Shown one piece after another: positions 36,474-46,312 of a DNA stretch of 64,000 bases; positions within the stretch are counted from its first letter, which is position 1; each line of letters starts with the position of its first letter. Location: assembly GCF_001636315.1 (NCBI RefSeq), contig NZ_KV440949.1, forward strand, positions 398,203 to 462,202. The letters are read 5' to 3'. The notes under the pieces are model-generated. The model made no database searches. It saw only the letters and a program-made list of their open reading frames with translations, and was not told where the DNA came from. The DNA is from Neobacillus mesonae. GTDB lineage: Bacteria > Bacillota > Bacilli > Bacillales > Cytobacillaceae. The position numbers and the translations under genes were made by a program.

Positions 36474-36842
36474 TCACTGTTCACCCATTTTTAGTCCGAT
36501 TCGTACAAATAATAGGCCACCCAAAAGGCTGATTAGTATGTATAAGAATGAAAATAGGTATTGACCTTGCTCCATTAATTTGATGGTTTCCAAACAAAAG
36601 GTAGAAAAAGTGGTATAAGATCCGATCACCCCAGTGGTTAATGCAGTTAACAGCAGAGGCGGCAGCTTTTTTAAACTGACAAACTTATTCGTGATCCATC
36701 CCAGCAAAAAAGCCCCTGTAAGGTTAACAAACAGCGTTCCAAAAGGAAAGGTTTCGTCCATCAATCCCGCAGCTGCGGTAGATAATAAATAACGAATGAC
36801 ACTGCCAATCATTCCTCCGATACCCACAAACAAATAAACCAT
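36474..36842 (-). CDS. crcB: Fluoride channel subunit CrcB (Fluc), copy 1
   Basis: 122-aa Fluc subunit: GGMIGSVIRYLLS, NLTGAFLLGW, YTTFSTFCLET. Start ATG 36842 is 7 nt after GGAGTG; TTG 36857 is less likely. No fluoride riboswitch consensus was seen upstream. Operon with the second crcB. Confidence 0.92.
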   Translation of the reverse strand: MVYLFVGIGGMIGSVIRYLLSTAAAGLMDETFPFGTLFVNLTGAFLLGWITNKFVSLKKLPPLLLTALTTGVIGSYTTFSTFCLETIKLMEQGQYLFSFLYILISLLGGLLFVRIGLKMGEQ

Positions 36843-36979
36843 CGAATAACACTCCAATTTCTCCTAAATATCTTTCATTTTACCATATCCGAACGGTTTT
36901 CCATTTATTCTTTAGGATAGATTTTATTCTAAACGGTATGCTAAATATGTACAACTGATAAAAAGGAGTGCAAAGGAAA

Positions 36980-37558
36980 ATGAAAAAAAGAGTATTCTTA
37001 ACTACAGCTCTTATTTTCAGTCTGTATTTAACAGGCTGTGCAAGGAATAATGTCAATGACGATGTTGCTTACCGAAATGCAAATGAACCGACAAGAGTGA
37101 ATTATAATACACCAAACCACGGCGGTCCTGCCCTTACCGGGGTAGATGTCAGCGATAATCGGCTGGATTATAATGCAAATCGCCGTGATAATGATTTACT
37201 TGATGTGAGAAATGATAATCGTTCGAAAATGCGTGTGGCAGATGATGCGGCTAGAAAAGTTGCGGACTTGCCTGATGTCGATCGGGCAAACGTGATTGTG
37301 ACAGAAAATAATGCGTATGTGGCTGCTAAATTAGACCGTTCGGCAAGAAATGGTTTAACCTCTAATATTGAAAATCAAATTTCACGTGCTGTTAAATCGG
37401 TGGATCGCGATATTGATCGTGTTTATGTATCAGTAAACCCTGATTTTTATGACCGTTTTAATAACTATGCGGGGGATATTCGTAACGGTCGTCCAGTATC
37501 CGGTTTCTTCGATGAATTTACCAAAACAATCCGCCGGGTATTTCCGGATGCACGGTAA
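36980..37558 (+). CDS. YhcN/YlaJ-family sporulation lipoprotein
   Basis: Lipoprotein with LTGC lipobox (Cys ~20), an Asn/Asp-rich linker, then the YhcN/YlaJ domain (~75-192: RVADDAARKVADLPDVDRAN, VIVTENNAYVAAKL, DIDRVYVSVNPDF). Found in spore inner membranes in Bacillus; YlaJ is linked to germination. Start ATG 36980 with AAAGGA upstream; the upstream frame precedes that site. Confidence 0.88.
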   Translation: MKKRVFLTTALIFSLYLTGCARNNVNDDVAYRNANEPTRVNYNTPNHGGPALTGVDVSDNRLDYNANRRDNDLLDVRNDNRSKMRVADDAARKVADLPDVDRANVIVTENNAYVAAKLDRSARNGLTSNIENQISRAVKSVDRDIDRVYVSVNPDFYDRFNNYAGDIRNGRPVSGFFDEFTKTIRRVFPDAR

Positions 37559-37571
37559 GTAATAGCTAATG

Positions 37572-37607
37572 AAAATGCCCGGCACATCTCTGCCGGGCAT
37601 TTTTTTA
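37572..37607. terminator. Bidirectional terminator
   Basis: AATGCCCGGCA pairs with TGCCGGGCATT, loop CATCTC, then T7. Overlaps the stop of the convergent minus-strand gene. Confidence 0.92.
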
Positions 37608-37808
37608 CGCATCCTGAAAATATTCTTTGTAAAAACCGCCTACTTTTCCGGAATTATCAATAATGTAATAAAATTCCTCTGTTTCATTTTTTACATCATA
37701 GATTTTTCCGACTGTAAGAACTTGATCGACAATATATTTTTTTGCATCTGTATGGATACATTTTACTTTTTTTAATGCTTCACGATCGCGCCAAGTTAAA
37801 TGGATCAT
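37605..37808 (-). CDS. DUF6501-family small protein, 67 aa
   Basis: MIHLTWRDREALKKVKCIHT ... GKIYDVKNETEEFYYI ... GKVGGFYKEYF. I recognise this as the small conserved Bacillus family DUF6501. No catalytic motif; the fold is probably a small beta barrel. Ribosome site AAGGACGG. Confidence 0.78.
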   Translation of the reverse strand: MIHLTWRDREALKKVKCIHTDAKKYIVDQVLTVGKIYDVKNETEEFYYIIDNSGKVGGFYKEYFQDA

Positions 37809-37885
37809 CTGCTGCCACCGTCCTTAAGATTTTTCTACAACTCCAAGTATAATCAAAAGAACTCCCGAAGCGCAACCTGTATGAA

Positions 37886-39523
37886 TTATTTCTTTGACAG
37901 CTGTTTTGCTTTTTCGCGGAGGCGGAATTTTTGAATTTTGCCTGATGCTGTCATTGGATAGGCATCTGTAAACTCAATATATCTTGGGATCTTATGTTTC
38001 GAAATTCTCCCATTGCAATAATCTTGTATCTCCTCAGGCGTTGCTGTTTCTCCTTCTTTCAAGATAATCCAGGCCATTACTTCTTCCCCGTAGACTTCAT
38101 CAGGTACACCAACAACCTGAATATCTAAAATTTTTGGATGGGAGTACAAGAATTCCTCAATTTCTCGAGGATAAATATTTTCCCCTCCCCTTATAATCAT
38201 ATCCTTTAATCTTCCAGTAATACGGCAATAACCCGCTTCATCCATAACCGCTAAATCACCCGTATGAAGCCAGCCATCCTCATCAATGGCTTCTTTCGTT
38301 GCCTCCATATTCTTATAATACCCTTTCATAACATGATATCCTCTTGTACAGAGTTCTCCTTGGACACCTCGTGGAACCTCAATTGATGTTCCTGGTTCCA
38401 CGATCTTCACTTCAATATTTGGAAGAGCTTTCCCTACTGTTTCGACACGAAGCTCAATTGGATCATCAGTCTTAGTTTGTGTAATCACAGGAGAGGATTC
38501 TGTTTGTCCGTAAGCAATGGTAATTTCGGAAGCGCCCATTTTTTCAATTACAGCCTTCATTACTTCAATTGGACAATTGGAACCAGCCATGATTCCTGTC
38601 CTTAAGTATGAAAGATCATATTGATGAAATTCGGGATCATTTAATTCTGCAATAAACATTGTAGGTACGCCATGTAAGGCGGTGCATTTTTCATCCTGTA
38701 CCGTTTGCAGCACCCGCTTGGGATTAAATTCCTGTACTGGTACCATCGTCGCCCCGACGGATACACAGGCCATTGTACCAAGGACACAGCCGAAGCAATG
38801 AAAAAAAGGTACCGGGATACATAATCTGTCTTGATTAGTAAGCTTCATACAGCCTGCAATATAAAATCCATTATTTACAATATTATTATGTGTGAGCATA
38901 ACACCCTTTGGAAACCCGGTGGTTCCAGAGGTGTATTGCATATTGATGACATCGTCAGGTCTTAAAGAAGCCAGGCGATCATCCAACTCTGAATCAGGTA
39001 CTGTTTCACTTAACTTCTCGATGTCATGCCAGCTATATGTACCTGGATACTTCTTTTCACCAAGAACAATGACATTTTTTAAATAGGGAAGACGACTGCA
39101 GTTCAGGTTTCCAGGTTTTGATGTTTCCAGTTCCGGTGCAATTTCATATAACATGTCAATATAGGATGAGTCCTTATATGATTCCATTAAAATGATGGTA
39201 GTGGAATCAGATTGTTTCAATAAATACTCAAGCTCTGCCGTTTGATAGTTTGTATTAACCGTCACAAGAACGGCACCCATTTTCCCCGTTGCAAATTGCG
39301 TTATTAGCCATTCCGGGGTATTCGACGACCAAGCGGCAATATGTTCTCCTTTACCAATCCCTAACTTCATCAATCCCTTTGCAGCCTTACGGCAAATCTC
39401 ATCAAATTCGCGATAAGTCCATCTTAAGTCTCGATCCGAATAAATGACTGCCGGATGGTCAGGGTAACGCTCTGCTTTTTCCGCCAATAGTGCACCTACA
39501 GTGATATTTAGTAATTCCGACAT
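37886..39523 (-). CDS. Acyl-CoA synthetase (AMP-binding, YngI/LcfB-like)
   Basis: ATP-dependent acid:CoA ligase activating fatty or branched acids. P-loop YTSGTTGFPKGV, A5 motif YGQTESSP, A7 TGDLAVMDEAGY, A8 GRLKDMIIRGGENIYP, and the catalytic Lys near the end in SGKIQKF. 545 aa. AAGGAGG before the ATG. Its promoter region contains a TGAATATTCA palindrome. Substrate chain length unknown. Confidence 0.92.
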   Translation of the reverse strand: MSELLNITVGALLAEKAERYPDHPAVIYSDRDLRWTYREFDEICRKAAKGLMKLGIGKGEHIAAWSSNTPEWLITQFATGKMGAVLVTVNTNYQTAELEYLLKQSDSTTIILMESYKDSSYIDMLYEIAPELETSKPGNLNCSRLPYLKNVIVLGEKKYPGTYSWHDIEKLSETVPDSELDDRLASLRPDDVINMQYTSGTTGFPKGVMLTHNNIVNNGFYIAGCMKLTNQDRLCIPVPFFHCFGCVLGTMACVSVGATMVPVQEFNPKRVLQTVQDEKCTALHGVPTMFIAELNDPEFHQYDLSYLRTGIMAGSNCPIEVMKAVIEKMGASEITIAYGQTESSPVITQTKTDDPIELRVETVGKALPNIEVKIVEPGTSIEVPRGVQGELCTRGYHVMKGYYKNMEATKEAIDEDGWLHTGDLAVMDEAGYCRITGRLKDMIIRGGENIYPREIEEFLYSHPKILDIQVVGVPDEVYGEEVMAWIILKEGETATPEEIQDYCNGRISKHKIPRYIEFTDAYPMTASGKIQKFRLREKAKQLSKK

Positions 39524-39584
39524 CTACAATCCTCCTTACCAGAAGATAAAAAAACGCTTACAAAAGTATGTTACCATATTTTAG

Positions 39585-39594
39585 TGAATATTCA
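39585..39594. promoter_or_regulatory. TGAATATTCA palindrome, copy 1
   Basis: A perfect 10-bp palindrome in the context TAGTGAATATTCAATA, about 60 bp upstream of the acyl-CoA synthetase start. A candidate regulator site shared with copy 2. Confidence 0.4.
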
Positions 39595-39713
39595 ATATTT
39601 TTTGAATACAACATTTAAAAAATAATATAACTAGACAAAAATCTTACAAATTTGTGAAAAAGGCTGTTTTAGGGGTTCTCAAAAAGGGAATAAACAATTA
39701 CAATAGTAAAAAC

Positions 39714-39723
39714 TGAATATTCA
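39714..39723. promoter_or_regulatory. TGAATATTCA palindrome, copy 2
   Basis: Same 10-bp palindrome (ACTGAATATTCAATCC), 30 bp before the start of the sda-like gene and near a possible -10. It is divergent-promoter spaced from copy 1 (129 bp). Confidence 0.4.
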
Positions 39724-39752
39724 ATCCATTTTCCAAGGAGGGCATTCACAAA

Positions 39753-39887
39753 TTGAAAATTATGAGTAACGAGCAGTTGGTTGTTTCGTATCGGGATGCA
39801 TTAAAGTCTGGCAAGGAAAAGGAATGGATAAAAATTTTAAAGCAGGAAATAGAACGAAGAGGATTAAAACCAATTAAAAATCGATAG
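39753..39887 (+). CDS. sda: Sda-like sporulation histidine-kinase inhibitor, 44 aa
   Basis: Helical hairpin peptide with the Sda pattern: (L/M)SxExLVxSYxxA then FIxxLxxEIxRRGL; here MSNEQLVVSYRDAL and WIKILKQEIERRGLKP. Sda binds KinA/KinB and blocks phosphorelay entry when replication is blocked. Start TTG 39753 (AAGGAGGG 10 nt upstream) or ATG 39762. No DnaA box was identified upstream. Confidence 0.7.
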   Translation: MKIMSNEQLVVSYRDALKSGKEKEWIKILKQEIERRGLKPIKNR

Positions 39888-39892
39888 TGTTA

Positions 39893-39923
39893 AAAAACCG
39901 CTGAAATGATTTCAGCGGTTTTT
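39893..39923. terminator. Bidirectional terminator
   Basis: AAAAACCGCTGAAA pairs with TTTCAGCGGTTTTT around TGA. Between the convergent sda-like and odhB genes. Confidence 0.92.
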
Positions 39924-39929
39924 ATGATT

Positions 39930-41198
39930 CTAGCCTTCAAGCAGCAGCTTTTCCGGATCCTCCAATAATTTCTTAATCATCACTAAGAAGCTTACAGCCT
40001 CTTTACCGTCAACAATCCGATGATCGTAGGAAAGGGCGACATACATCATTGGGCGATTTTCTGTTTTTTCCTTATCAATGGCAACCGGGCGCAGTTGAAT
40101 GGTATGCATGCCTAATATTCCTACCTGTGGTCCATTTAGAATCGGTGTTGACAGCAGGGAGCCGAATACTCCGCCATTTGTAATAGTAAACGTTCCACCC
40201 TGCAGGTCTTTTAACGATAATTTATTGGACCTTGCTTTTTCAGCAAGCTGCATGATGTCACCTTCAATGTCGGCAAACGATTTACGCTCAGCATCTCTGA
40301 CAACTGGAACAACCAGTCCATCTTCCGTAGAAACGGCAACACCGATATCATAAAACTTTTTAACCAATAGCTGATCCCCTTGTATTTCAGCATTTAAATA
40401 AGGGAATTTCTTTAACGCTGCAACTACAGCCTTTGTAAAAAATGACATGAACCCTAAGCGGACATCATGCTCTTCAAAAAATTGGTCCTTCCAGCGCTTC
40501 CTTAAGTTCATTACAGCGGTCATATCTATTTCATTAAAGGTTGTCAGCATCGCAGTTGTCTGCTTCACTTCTAGCAGCCGCTTGGCAATAGTCTGCCGTC
40601 TTCGGGACATTTTTTCATAGACAATTGGCTTCGTAAGATCTTCTGCTTTTGCCTGCCCGCCTGTCGTCTCCATTTTTGGAGGTGAAGGTGGTCTTTGCGA
40701 AACATTATGATTAAACGAAGATACATCCTGTCTACGGACTCTTCCCAATGGATCGGCAGTGGGAACCTCCAGTAAATCAATTCCTTTTTCACGGGCCAGC
40801 TTGCGGGCCGCCGGTGATGCAATTGGCCTGCTTCCAATTTCTTGCGTTTTATCTTCTGTTTGTTCCGTTTTTGTTTCGGCTGCATTTACTCGTTGAGGCT
40901 CGGGTTTTGGTGCCTCTACCGGTTGTTGTTCTTGTGTTTTTTCCGCGGCCGGTGTCCCTCCGCCACCTTCTTGGACAATTGCAATGGTTTCACCGACTCT
41001 AACCGTATCCCCTTCACTAAACTTTTGTTCTGTCAGTGTTCCGGCAAAATCGGAAATAACCTCAATATTGACCTTGTCTGTCTCCAGTTCAATTAGGTAT
41101 TCGCCTTTTTCAACGTGCTCTCCTACATTTTTCAACCATTTTGCAATAGTACCTTCCGTAATCGACTCCGCTAATTCAGGTACTTTAATTTCAGCCAT
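39930..41198 (-). CDS. odhB: Dihydrolipoyl succinyltransferase, E2 of 2-oxoglutarate dehydrogenase
   Basis: TCA-cycle E2 core. Domains in order: lipoyl domain (~1-80, lipoyl Lys in [11 protein letters not shown]), flexible Glu/Lys/Pro linker, E3-binding domain (~125-165, [16 protein letters not shown]), catalytic domain ending in [10 protein letters not shown] (catalytic His). Start ATG 41198 after AAGGAGG; 422 aa. 13 bp after odhA, so one operon. Confidence 0.95.
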   Translation of the reverse strand: MAEIKVPELAESITEGTIAKWLKNVGEHVEKGEYLIELETDKVNIEVISDFAGTLTEQKFSEGDTVRVGETIAIVQEGGGGTPAAEKTQEQQPVEAPKPEPQRVNAAETKTEQTEDKTQEIGSRPIASPAARKLAREKGIDLLEVPTADPLGRVRRQDVSSFNHNVSQRPPSPPKMETTGGQAKAEDLTKPIVYEKMSRRRQTIAKRLLEVKQTTAMLTTFNEIDMTAVMNLRKRWKDQFFEEHDVRLGFMSFFTKAVVAALKKFPYLNAEIQGDQLLVKKFYDIGVAVSTEDGLVVPVVRDAERKSFADIEGDIMQLAEKARSNKLSLKDLQGGTFTITNGGVFGSLLSTPILNGPQVGILGMHTIQLRPVAIDKEKTENRPMMYVALSYDHRIVDGKEAVSFLVMIKKLLEDPEKLLLEG

Positions 41199-41211
41199 TC
41201 CTATTACCTCC

Positions 41212-44037
41212 TTAATCACTTCTCGTTAATGCAGCGGCTAGAATTTTAGATTGTATTAATTTATGAACATTCGGTTCACCCTCTGCAGGACTTGAGCGCC
41301 GGCGACGGCCGATATATTGCACAGTGATTCCATTTGAAGTCTGTTCGTTAATTCTCGGTTCAACGAAAGTCCATGCTCCCATATTTTTTGGTTCCTCTTG
41401 GAGCCAAAAGACCTCTTTCACATTCGGATATTTTGTAAATAGCTGTTTTACACGGTCAGTTGGAAACGGATAGATTTCTTCCAGCCTCATTACTTGAAGC
41501 CAGTCGTACCCTGCTCCGTCTTTCACTTGTTCAGCAATATCAATCGCAATTTTCCCCGAACACATGACAATTCTTTCAACCTTAGAATCATCTCTAGAAA
41601 AAGTAAATTGCTCAAGCACCGGCTCAAAGCGGCCATTGCTTAGTTCCGAACCGGTTGATGCCACAAGCGGATTCCGTAACAAACTTTTAGGCGACATAAG
41701 AACAAGCGGTCTAACTTCTTCTCTTAATAATTGTGCAGCCTGTCGTCTTAATAAATGAAAATATTGGGCGGCACTGGTGACATTGGCGACAGTCCAGTTC
41801 TTTTCCGCCGCAGTCTGTAAAAATCGCTCTGGTCTTGCACTGGAATGCTCCGGACCCTGACCTTCATATCCATGAGGCAGCAGCATCACGAGCCCTGACT
41901 TTTGTCCCCATTTTGCTCTGCCCGCAGCAATAAACTGATCGAATATAACCTGTGCGGCATTCGCAAAATCACCAAATTGCGCTTCCCAAATGACCAAGGT
42001 TTCAGGTGAAAACACGTTATAACCGTATTCAAAGCCGACAACAGCAGTCTCTGTTAAAGGACTATTATAGATGGCAAATGATGCTTTTGCTGACGATAAA
42101 TGGTGCAGCGGCAGGTAAGTTTCACCCGTTTGTTCATCGTGCAGAACTAGATTCCGCTGGGCAAAGGTTCCACGCTCCGTATCTTGACCAGTAAATCGAA
42201 TCGGTGTACCATCCGCTAATATGGAGGCAAAAGCTAATGACTCGGCTAACGCCCATTCGACCTTACCATTTTCCTCTAATGCGTTCATCCTGCGCTTTAA
42301 AATTTTCGCAAGCTTATGAAACACATTAAAGTCATTCGGCCATTGTAGCAATTCTTGATTCATTTGTTTCAATGTATCCAATGGAACAGCAGTATTGATT
42401 GCCGCCTGATCATCCGTAAAGTTCGGCGGGTCTGGAATGTGTAAATCCTCAGCCTTTTCGACCTTTGCAACCTTTTGTTGGGCTTCTTGCAGCCTTTGAG
42501 TTATCGCGCTTTGTAATTCTCCTATTTCTTTTTCATTTGCTATGCCTTCAGACAACAGGTTCTTTTCATATATTTCTTTTACTGTCGGGTGTTTTTGGAC
42601 TAGTGAATAGATTTTTGGATTTGTTGCCATCGGTTCGTCCATCTCGTTATGCCCAAAACGACGGTATCCTATTAAATCAATCAAAATGTCCTTGTGAAAC
42701 ACTGCCCGGTATTCCGCGGCAATCAAGGCAGCTTTTATACAGCTTTCAGCGTCATCGGCGTTTACGTGAATGATTGGAATCTCAAACCCCTTAGCTAAAT
42801 CGCTTGAATATCTCGTTGAACGAGAATCATATGATTCGGTGGTAAAACCAATCATATTATTGGCAATTATGTGTATGGTTCCTCCAGTACGGTACCCGCG
42901 TAAACGGCTTAGATTTAACGTTTCGGCGACAATTCCCTCGCCTGGAAAAGCAGCATCACCATGGATTAATATAGACAGTGCCGAATCTGATACTTCCTTC
43001 GGATAACCTGGCTGGTTCCTTTCATCTTGGGCTGCACGGGTATAACCTTCAACCACTGCCCCAACAAATTCCAGGTGACTTGGATTATTGGCGAGCGTAA
43101 TTTTTGCCGTCTTTTCATTTACACCCTTTAGCTCACGGTTCAAACCTAGATGATACTTAACATCACCGGTCCAGCCAAAGTTGATTCCAATGGAGCCCTC
43201 TGAAGGAACAAGTTCCTTATTTGGAGCATGCTGAAATTCAGCAAAAATCATTTCATACGGTTTTCCTAAGACATGGGCCAGTACGTTTAATCTGCCACGA
43301 TGGGCCATTCCAATGTTGATAGTATCAGCACCGCCATCAACTGCTCTGGATATGATTTCATCAATAAGCGGCACCATGATATCTAATCCTTCAATCGAAA
43401 AACGTTTTTGACCAACAAACGTCTTGTGAAGAAATTTTTCAAATTCTTCTACTTCCATAAGCCTATTCAATAATGTTAGCTTTTTTTCTTTAGAAAAATG
43501 AAATTGACGGTCAGCATTTTCAATTCGTTCCATTAACCAATTCTTCTCGTTCATATCATGGACATGTTCAAACTCGTACGTAATCGTGTTTGTATATAAC
43601 TGTTTTAAATACTCCACTGCCTCATAGGCAGATTTGTTTGCCAGCGCCGAATTTTTAGAAATGATTCCAGCGGGCAAATTCCGTAAATCACTCTCGGCCA
43701 AACCATAACTTTGGAAATCTAAATGGGTCTTGTCAGGCTGATGATTTCCTAACGGGTAAATATCCGCGGCCAAATGTCCATAGGTACGAATAGCATCAGC
43801 CAATTTAATGGCAGCAAACATTTTCTCATTTCCGACCGCCGGCAGGTTTACTTCATTTGCAGTTGGCGTATCAAGGTTGTAAAGGTCTGCTTCGTTCATA
43901 TCGGTAAACAAAGCTCTCATTTCTTCATCAACTGAAAGAGGATCTTGTTGAAATCTTTCAAATTGATCCATTAAATATCCAAGATTGGGACCAAGAAAAT
44001 CATTTAGGTAATGTTTGTGATCCTGATTTGGTCTCAT
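41212..44037 (-). CDS. odhA: 2-oxoglutarate dehydrogenase E1 component
   Basis: Thiamin-diphosphate-dependent decarboxylase of 2-oxoglutarate, 941 aa. N-terminal E2-contact segment, then TPP domain ([18 protein letters not shown] and NNMIGFTT), then transketolase-like pyrimidine domain ([40 protein letters not shown]). Start ATG 44037, 9 nt after GGGGGA; the TTG at 44046 touches that site. Upstream 44047-44237 holds its promoter region. Confidence 0.95.
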   Translation of the reverse strand: MRPNQDHKHYLNDFLGPNLGYLMDQFERFQQDPLSVDEEMRALFTDMNEADLYNLDTPTANEVNLPAVGNEKMFAAIKLADAIRTYGHLAADIYPLGNHQPDKTHLDFQSYGLAESDLRNLPAGIISKNSALANKSAYEAVEYLKQLYTNTITYEFEHVHDMNEKNWLMERIENADRQFHFSKEKKLTLLNRLMEVEEFEKFLHKTFVGQKRFSIEGLDIMVPLIDEIISRAVDGGADTINIGMAHRGRLNVLAHVLGKPYEMIFAEFQHAPNKELVPSEGSIGINFGWTGDVKYHLGLNRELKGVNEKTAKITLANNPSHLEFVGAVVEGYTRAAQDERNQPGYPKEVSDSALSILIHGDAAFPGEGIVAETLNLSRLRGYRTGGTIHIIANNMIGFTTESYDSRSTRYSSDLAKGFEIPIIHVNADDAESCIKAALIAAEYRAVFHKDILIDLIGYRRFGHNEMDEPMATNPKIYSLVQKHPTVKEIYEKNLLSEGIANEKEIGELQSAITQRLQEAQQKVAKVEKAEDLHIPDPPNFTDDQAAINTAVPLDTLKQMNQELLQWPNDFNVFHKLAKILKRRMNALEENGKVEWALAESLAFASILADGTPIRFTGQDTERGTFAQRNLVLHDEQTGETYLPLHHLSSAKASFAIYNSPLTETAVVGFEYGYNVFSPETLVIWEAQFGDFANAAQVIFDQFIAAGRAKWGQKSGLVMLLPHGYEGQGPEHSSARPERFLQTAAEKNWTVANVTSAAQYFHLLRRQAAQLLREEVRPLVLMSPKSLLRNPLVASTGSELSNGRFEPVLEQFTFSRDDSKVERIVMCSGKIAIDIAEQVKDGAGYDWLQVMRLEEIYPFPTDRVKQLFTKYPNVKEVFWLQEEPKNMGAWTFVEPRINEQTSNGITVQYIGRRRRSSPAEGEPNVHKLIQSKILAAALTRSD

Positions 44038-44192
44038 TATCTTCAATCCCCCTTATCCCAGTATGTATCATAACGCGGCTCCACATTATCATGTCACAAA
44101 ATTAGAAATAATAAATTGACCGAAGTCAATATATTTCTATGATGTGTTTCTAGTTTAGTGTGTCTTAAAATGTCACAAAAAATTTTCCAAAA

Positions 44193-44223
44193 TAAAAAAA
44201 ACACATCTACTCACTAGATGTGT
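44193..44223 (-). terminator. Terminator of mnmH
   Basis: ACACATCTA pairs with TAGATGTGT, loop CTCAC; A8 upstream gives a T-run on the minus strand. Confidence 0.88.
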
Positions 44224-44237
44224 AATACCCTTTATTT

Positions 44238-45299
44238 TTATACTAAAACAGGCTGAAAGGAAAGCTGCTCTAATTTAGTCGCAACGTGGTCAGCGGCATC
44301 CTGATAATCTTTGGCAAAGATATCAATAAATTCTCTTTGATATTCTAATTTAGCATGATCATATCTTGGGTCATAATAATATTCAAGTAATATTGGAATC
44401 ATCCCTTGATAATTCCGTTTTATCAGGGCTTCTGACAGCTGACTTTTAAGTTCGGCATCTTTTATCCGTTTTATAACCCTTTCCATCCCAAGCGAAATTT
44501 TTTCATAATACCAAGCTTCCTTTTCAAATGGCAGTACATATTCGGAGACTAAGTGTTTTACCCTTTGTTCGAGCGGTGTATGGATATACAGGTTAATGCC
44601 TTTAAACTTCACGTCCATTAATTTTTCAGGCTGTACTGCCTTACCAATTCGTTTGCTTTCCGCCTCAACGATAAAATAATCGGCCCCTTGAAGATCTTGC
44701 AGCCCTTTAAATAATAAGGAATCAAATGTTTTTTGATTATTACCTTCACCTAGTCCAACAGTTCCAAAGATGGACCCTCTGTGACCAGCCATTTCCTCTA
44801 AATCTAATATTGGATACCCTTTTGTTTTTAAAATCTTTAAAATCTCAGTTTTGCCTACACCCGTCAATCCATGTAAGACAACTGCCTGATTGGGAATCGC
44901 TGCAGGAATCTCTTCAAGAATATAGTGGCGGTAAGCTTTATAGCCGCCAACAAGGCGCCAGGCATAGATCCCTGCAAATTCCAGGAATGTCACAACTGCC
45001 TTACTCCGCATTCCTCCGCGCCAGCAATGAATGACTAATTCTCGATCTTTGCTATAGGATTTTATCTTTTGCAGCATGTCGGGGATTTTTGGTGAAACAA
45101 GCTCCATTGCACGCCATTTGGCAGCAGCCTGCCCTTCATGCTTATAAATGGTCCCTACTTCCTGGCGCTCCTCGTTCGAAAATAAAGGAATATTAATCGC
45201 TCCCGGGATGGCCCCATCTTTATATTCAATTGGTGACCGTATATCAATGATGATTGGGTCCTTAAGCTTAAAAAGTTCTTCAACTGATAAATCTTTCAT
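44238..45299 (-). CDS. mnmH: tRNA 2-selenouridine synthase MnmH (SelU/YbbB)
   Basis: Converts 2-thiouridine at wobble position 34 of Lys, Glu and Gln tRNAs to 2-selenouridine, using selenophosphate from SelD. N-terminal rhodanese domain (~1-125) with catalytic Cys92 in VIHCWRGGMRS; C-terminal P-loop domain (GLTGVGKTE, ~145). 353 aa is standard. Its presence implies selD elsewhere in the genome. AGGAGCG lies upstream of the ATG; a -10 TATAAT (minus, 45401-45406) gives a ~95-nt leader with a hairpin. Confidence 0.93.
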   Translation of the reverse strand: MKDLSVEELFKLKDPIIIDIRSPIEYKDGAIPGAINIPLFSNEERQEVGTIYKHEGQAAAKWRAMELVSPKIPDMLQKIKSYSKDRELVIHCWRGGMRSKAVVTFLEFAGIYAWRLVGGYKAYRHYILEEIPAAIPNQAVVLHGLTGVGKTEILKILKTKGYPILDLEEMAGHRGSIFGTVGLGEGNNQKTFDSLLFKGLQDLQGADYFIVEAESKRIGKAVQPEKLMDVKFKGINLYIHTPLEQRVKHLVSEYVLPFEKEAWYYEKISLGMERVIKRIKDAELKSQLSEALIKRNYQGMIPILLEYYYDPRYDHAKLEYQREFIDIFAKDYQDAADHVATKLEQLSFQPVLV

Positions 45300-45346
45300 A
45301 AAAATAACGCGCTCCTAAACATTATTAAGAAGTCTGGAAAATAAAC

Positions 45347-45369
45347 AAAACTTCCCTTAGGAAGTTTTT
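45347..45369 (-). terminator. Hairpin in the mnmH leader (possible attenuator)
   Basis: AAACTTCC / GGAAGTTT, loop CTTA. On the minus strand it is followed by TTTTGTTTATTTT. Downstream of a TATAAT (45401-45406) and upstream of mnmH; could be a second trp terminator if read differently. Confidence 0.5.
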
Positions 45370-45486
45370 AAATGCTTGTCCATTCGTCAAATATATATTA
45401 ATTATAAAGGAGTTTAAGGAAGCTAGCAAGTAAACGGTATTTTATTCCAAATATTAGCGAATTTAACGAAATAATCCCTCTATAAT

Positions 45487-45518
45487 AAAAAGGGCTGCTC
45501 ATGATAGAGCAGGCCTTT
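45487..45518 (-). terminator. Terminator of the trp operon
   Basis: AAAAGGGCTGCTC pairs with GAGCAGGCCTTT (one mismatch), followed on the minus strand by a T-rich tract. 6 bp after the trpA stop. Confidence 0.8.
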
Positions 45519-45523
45519 CAGTA

Positions 45524-46312
45524 TTATGCCATGTTGGATTTTTGTTTAAAAATGGACATTAAATCTTCCATTTCCTGCAAATTATTTTTAGAAAATAATT
45601 CAACAATTTTACTGCCGGCGACAACACCGTCACAATATTTTGTCAAATCTTGCATTTGTTCTTGACTAGATATTCCAAATCCCGCTAATACTGGGATTGG
45701 ACTAACCTCCTTAACTGCTTTTAAATAGGCATAGAGGTCACCATCAAATTCATTTCTTACCCCAGTGATTCCTTTGACAGTCACCGTATATAAAAATCCA
45801 TTCCCTTTAGCAGCAATCTGTTTAATGCGCTCAATTGGTGTTGTTAGCGTTACAAGCCGAATCAGCTCAATTTCGGCTGCTTCAAGCTCTGGTGCAATTA
45901 GTGCCTCTTCTTCTAAAGGCATATCTGGAATTATGCAGCCATCTACACCTGCATTTTGAATATCTTCCACAAAGCTAGAAATACCATAGGCATAAATAGG
46001 ATTAAGATATGTCATAAGAATAATCGGGATATTAACCGACGACCTTGCCTCGGCAATTTTAGCTACTATGTCCTTTAACGTTGTTCCATTTTTCAACGCT
46101 CTGATTCCTGCTTGCTGGATGGTTGGGCCATCAGCAACCGGGTCGGAAAATGGCACCCCAACTTCAATTGCAGCTGCACCAAACTGTTCAAGCAGTACCA
46201 ATCTTTCTGGCAAACAATCCAAACCGCCATCTCCTGCCATGATATATGGAACGAATGCCTTTGAACCATTTTTGTTTAATAATTGAAATGTTTTTTCAAT
46301 GCGGTTCATCAT
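45524..46312 (-). CDS. trpA: Tryptophan synthase alpha subunit
   Basis: Cleaves indole-3-glycerol phosphate to indole and glyceraldehyde phosphate. TIM barrel, 262 aa. Catalytic Glu in [12 protein letters not shown] and Asp in [12 protein letters not shown]; phosphate loop [12 protein letters not shown] overlaps the trpB stop. Last gene of trpEGDCFBA. Confidence 0.97.
   Translation of the reverse strand: MMNRIEKTFQLLNKNGSKAFVPYIMAGDGGLDCLPERLVLLEQFGAAAIEVGVPFSDPVADGPTIQQAGIRALKNGTTLKDIVAKIAEARSSVNIPIILMTYLNPIYAYGISSFVEDIQNAGVDGCIIPDMPLEEEALIAPELEAAEIELIRLVTLTTPIERIKQIAAKGNGFLYTVTVKGITGVRNEFDGDLYAYLKAVKEVSPIPVLAGFGISSQEQMQDLTKYCDGVVAGSKIVELFSKNNLQEMEDLMSIFKQKSNMA

Noticed and set aside
36843..36967. 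Fluoride riboswitch before crcB
   Set aside because: The GGNGAUGGNNUUCNCC-type consensus is not present on the coding strand.
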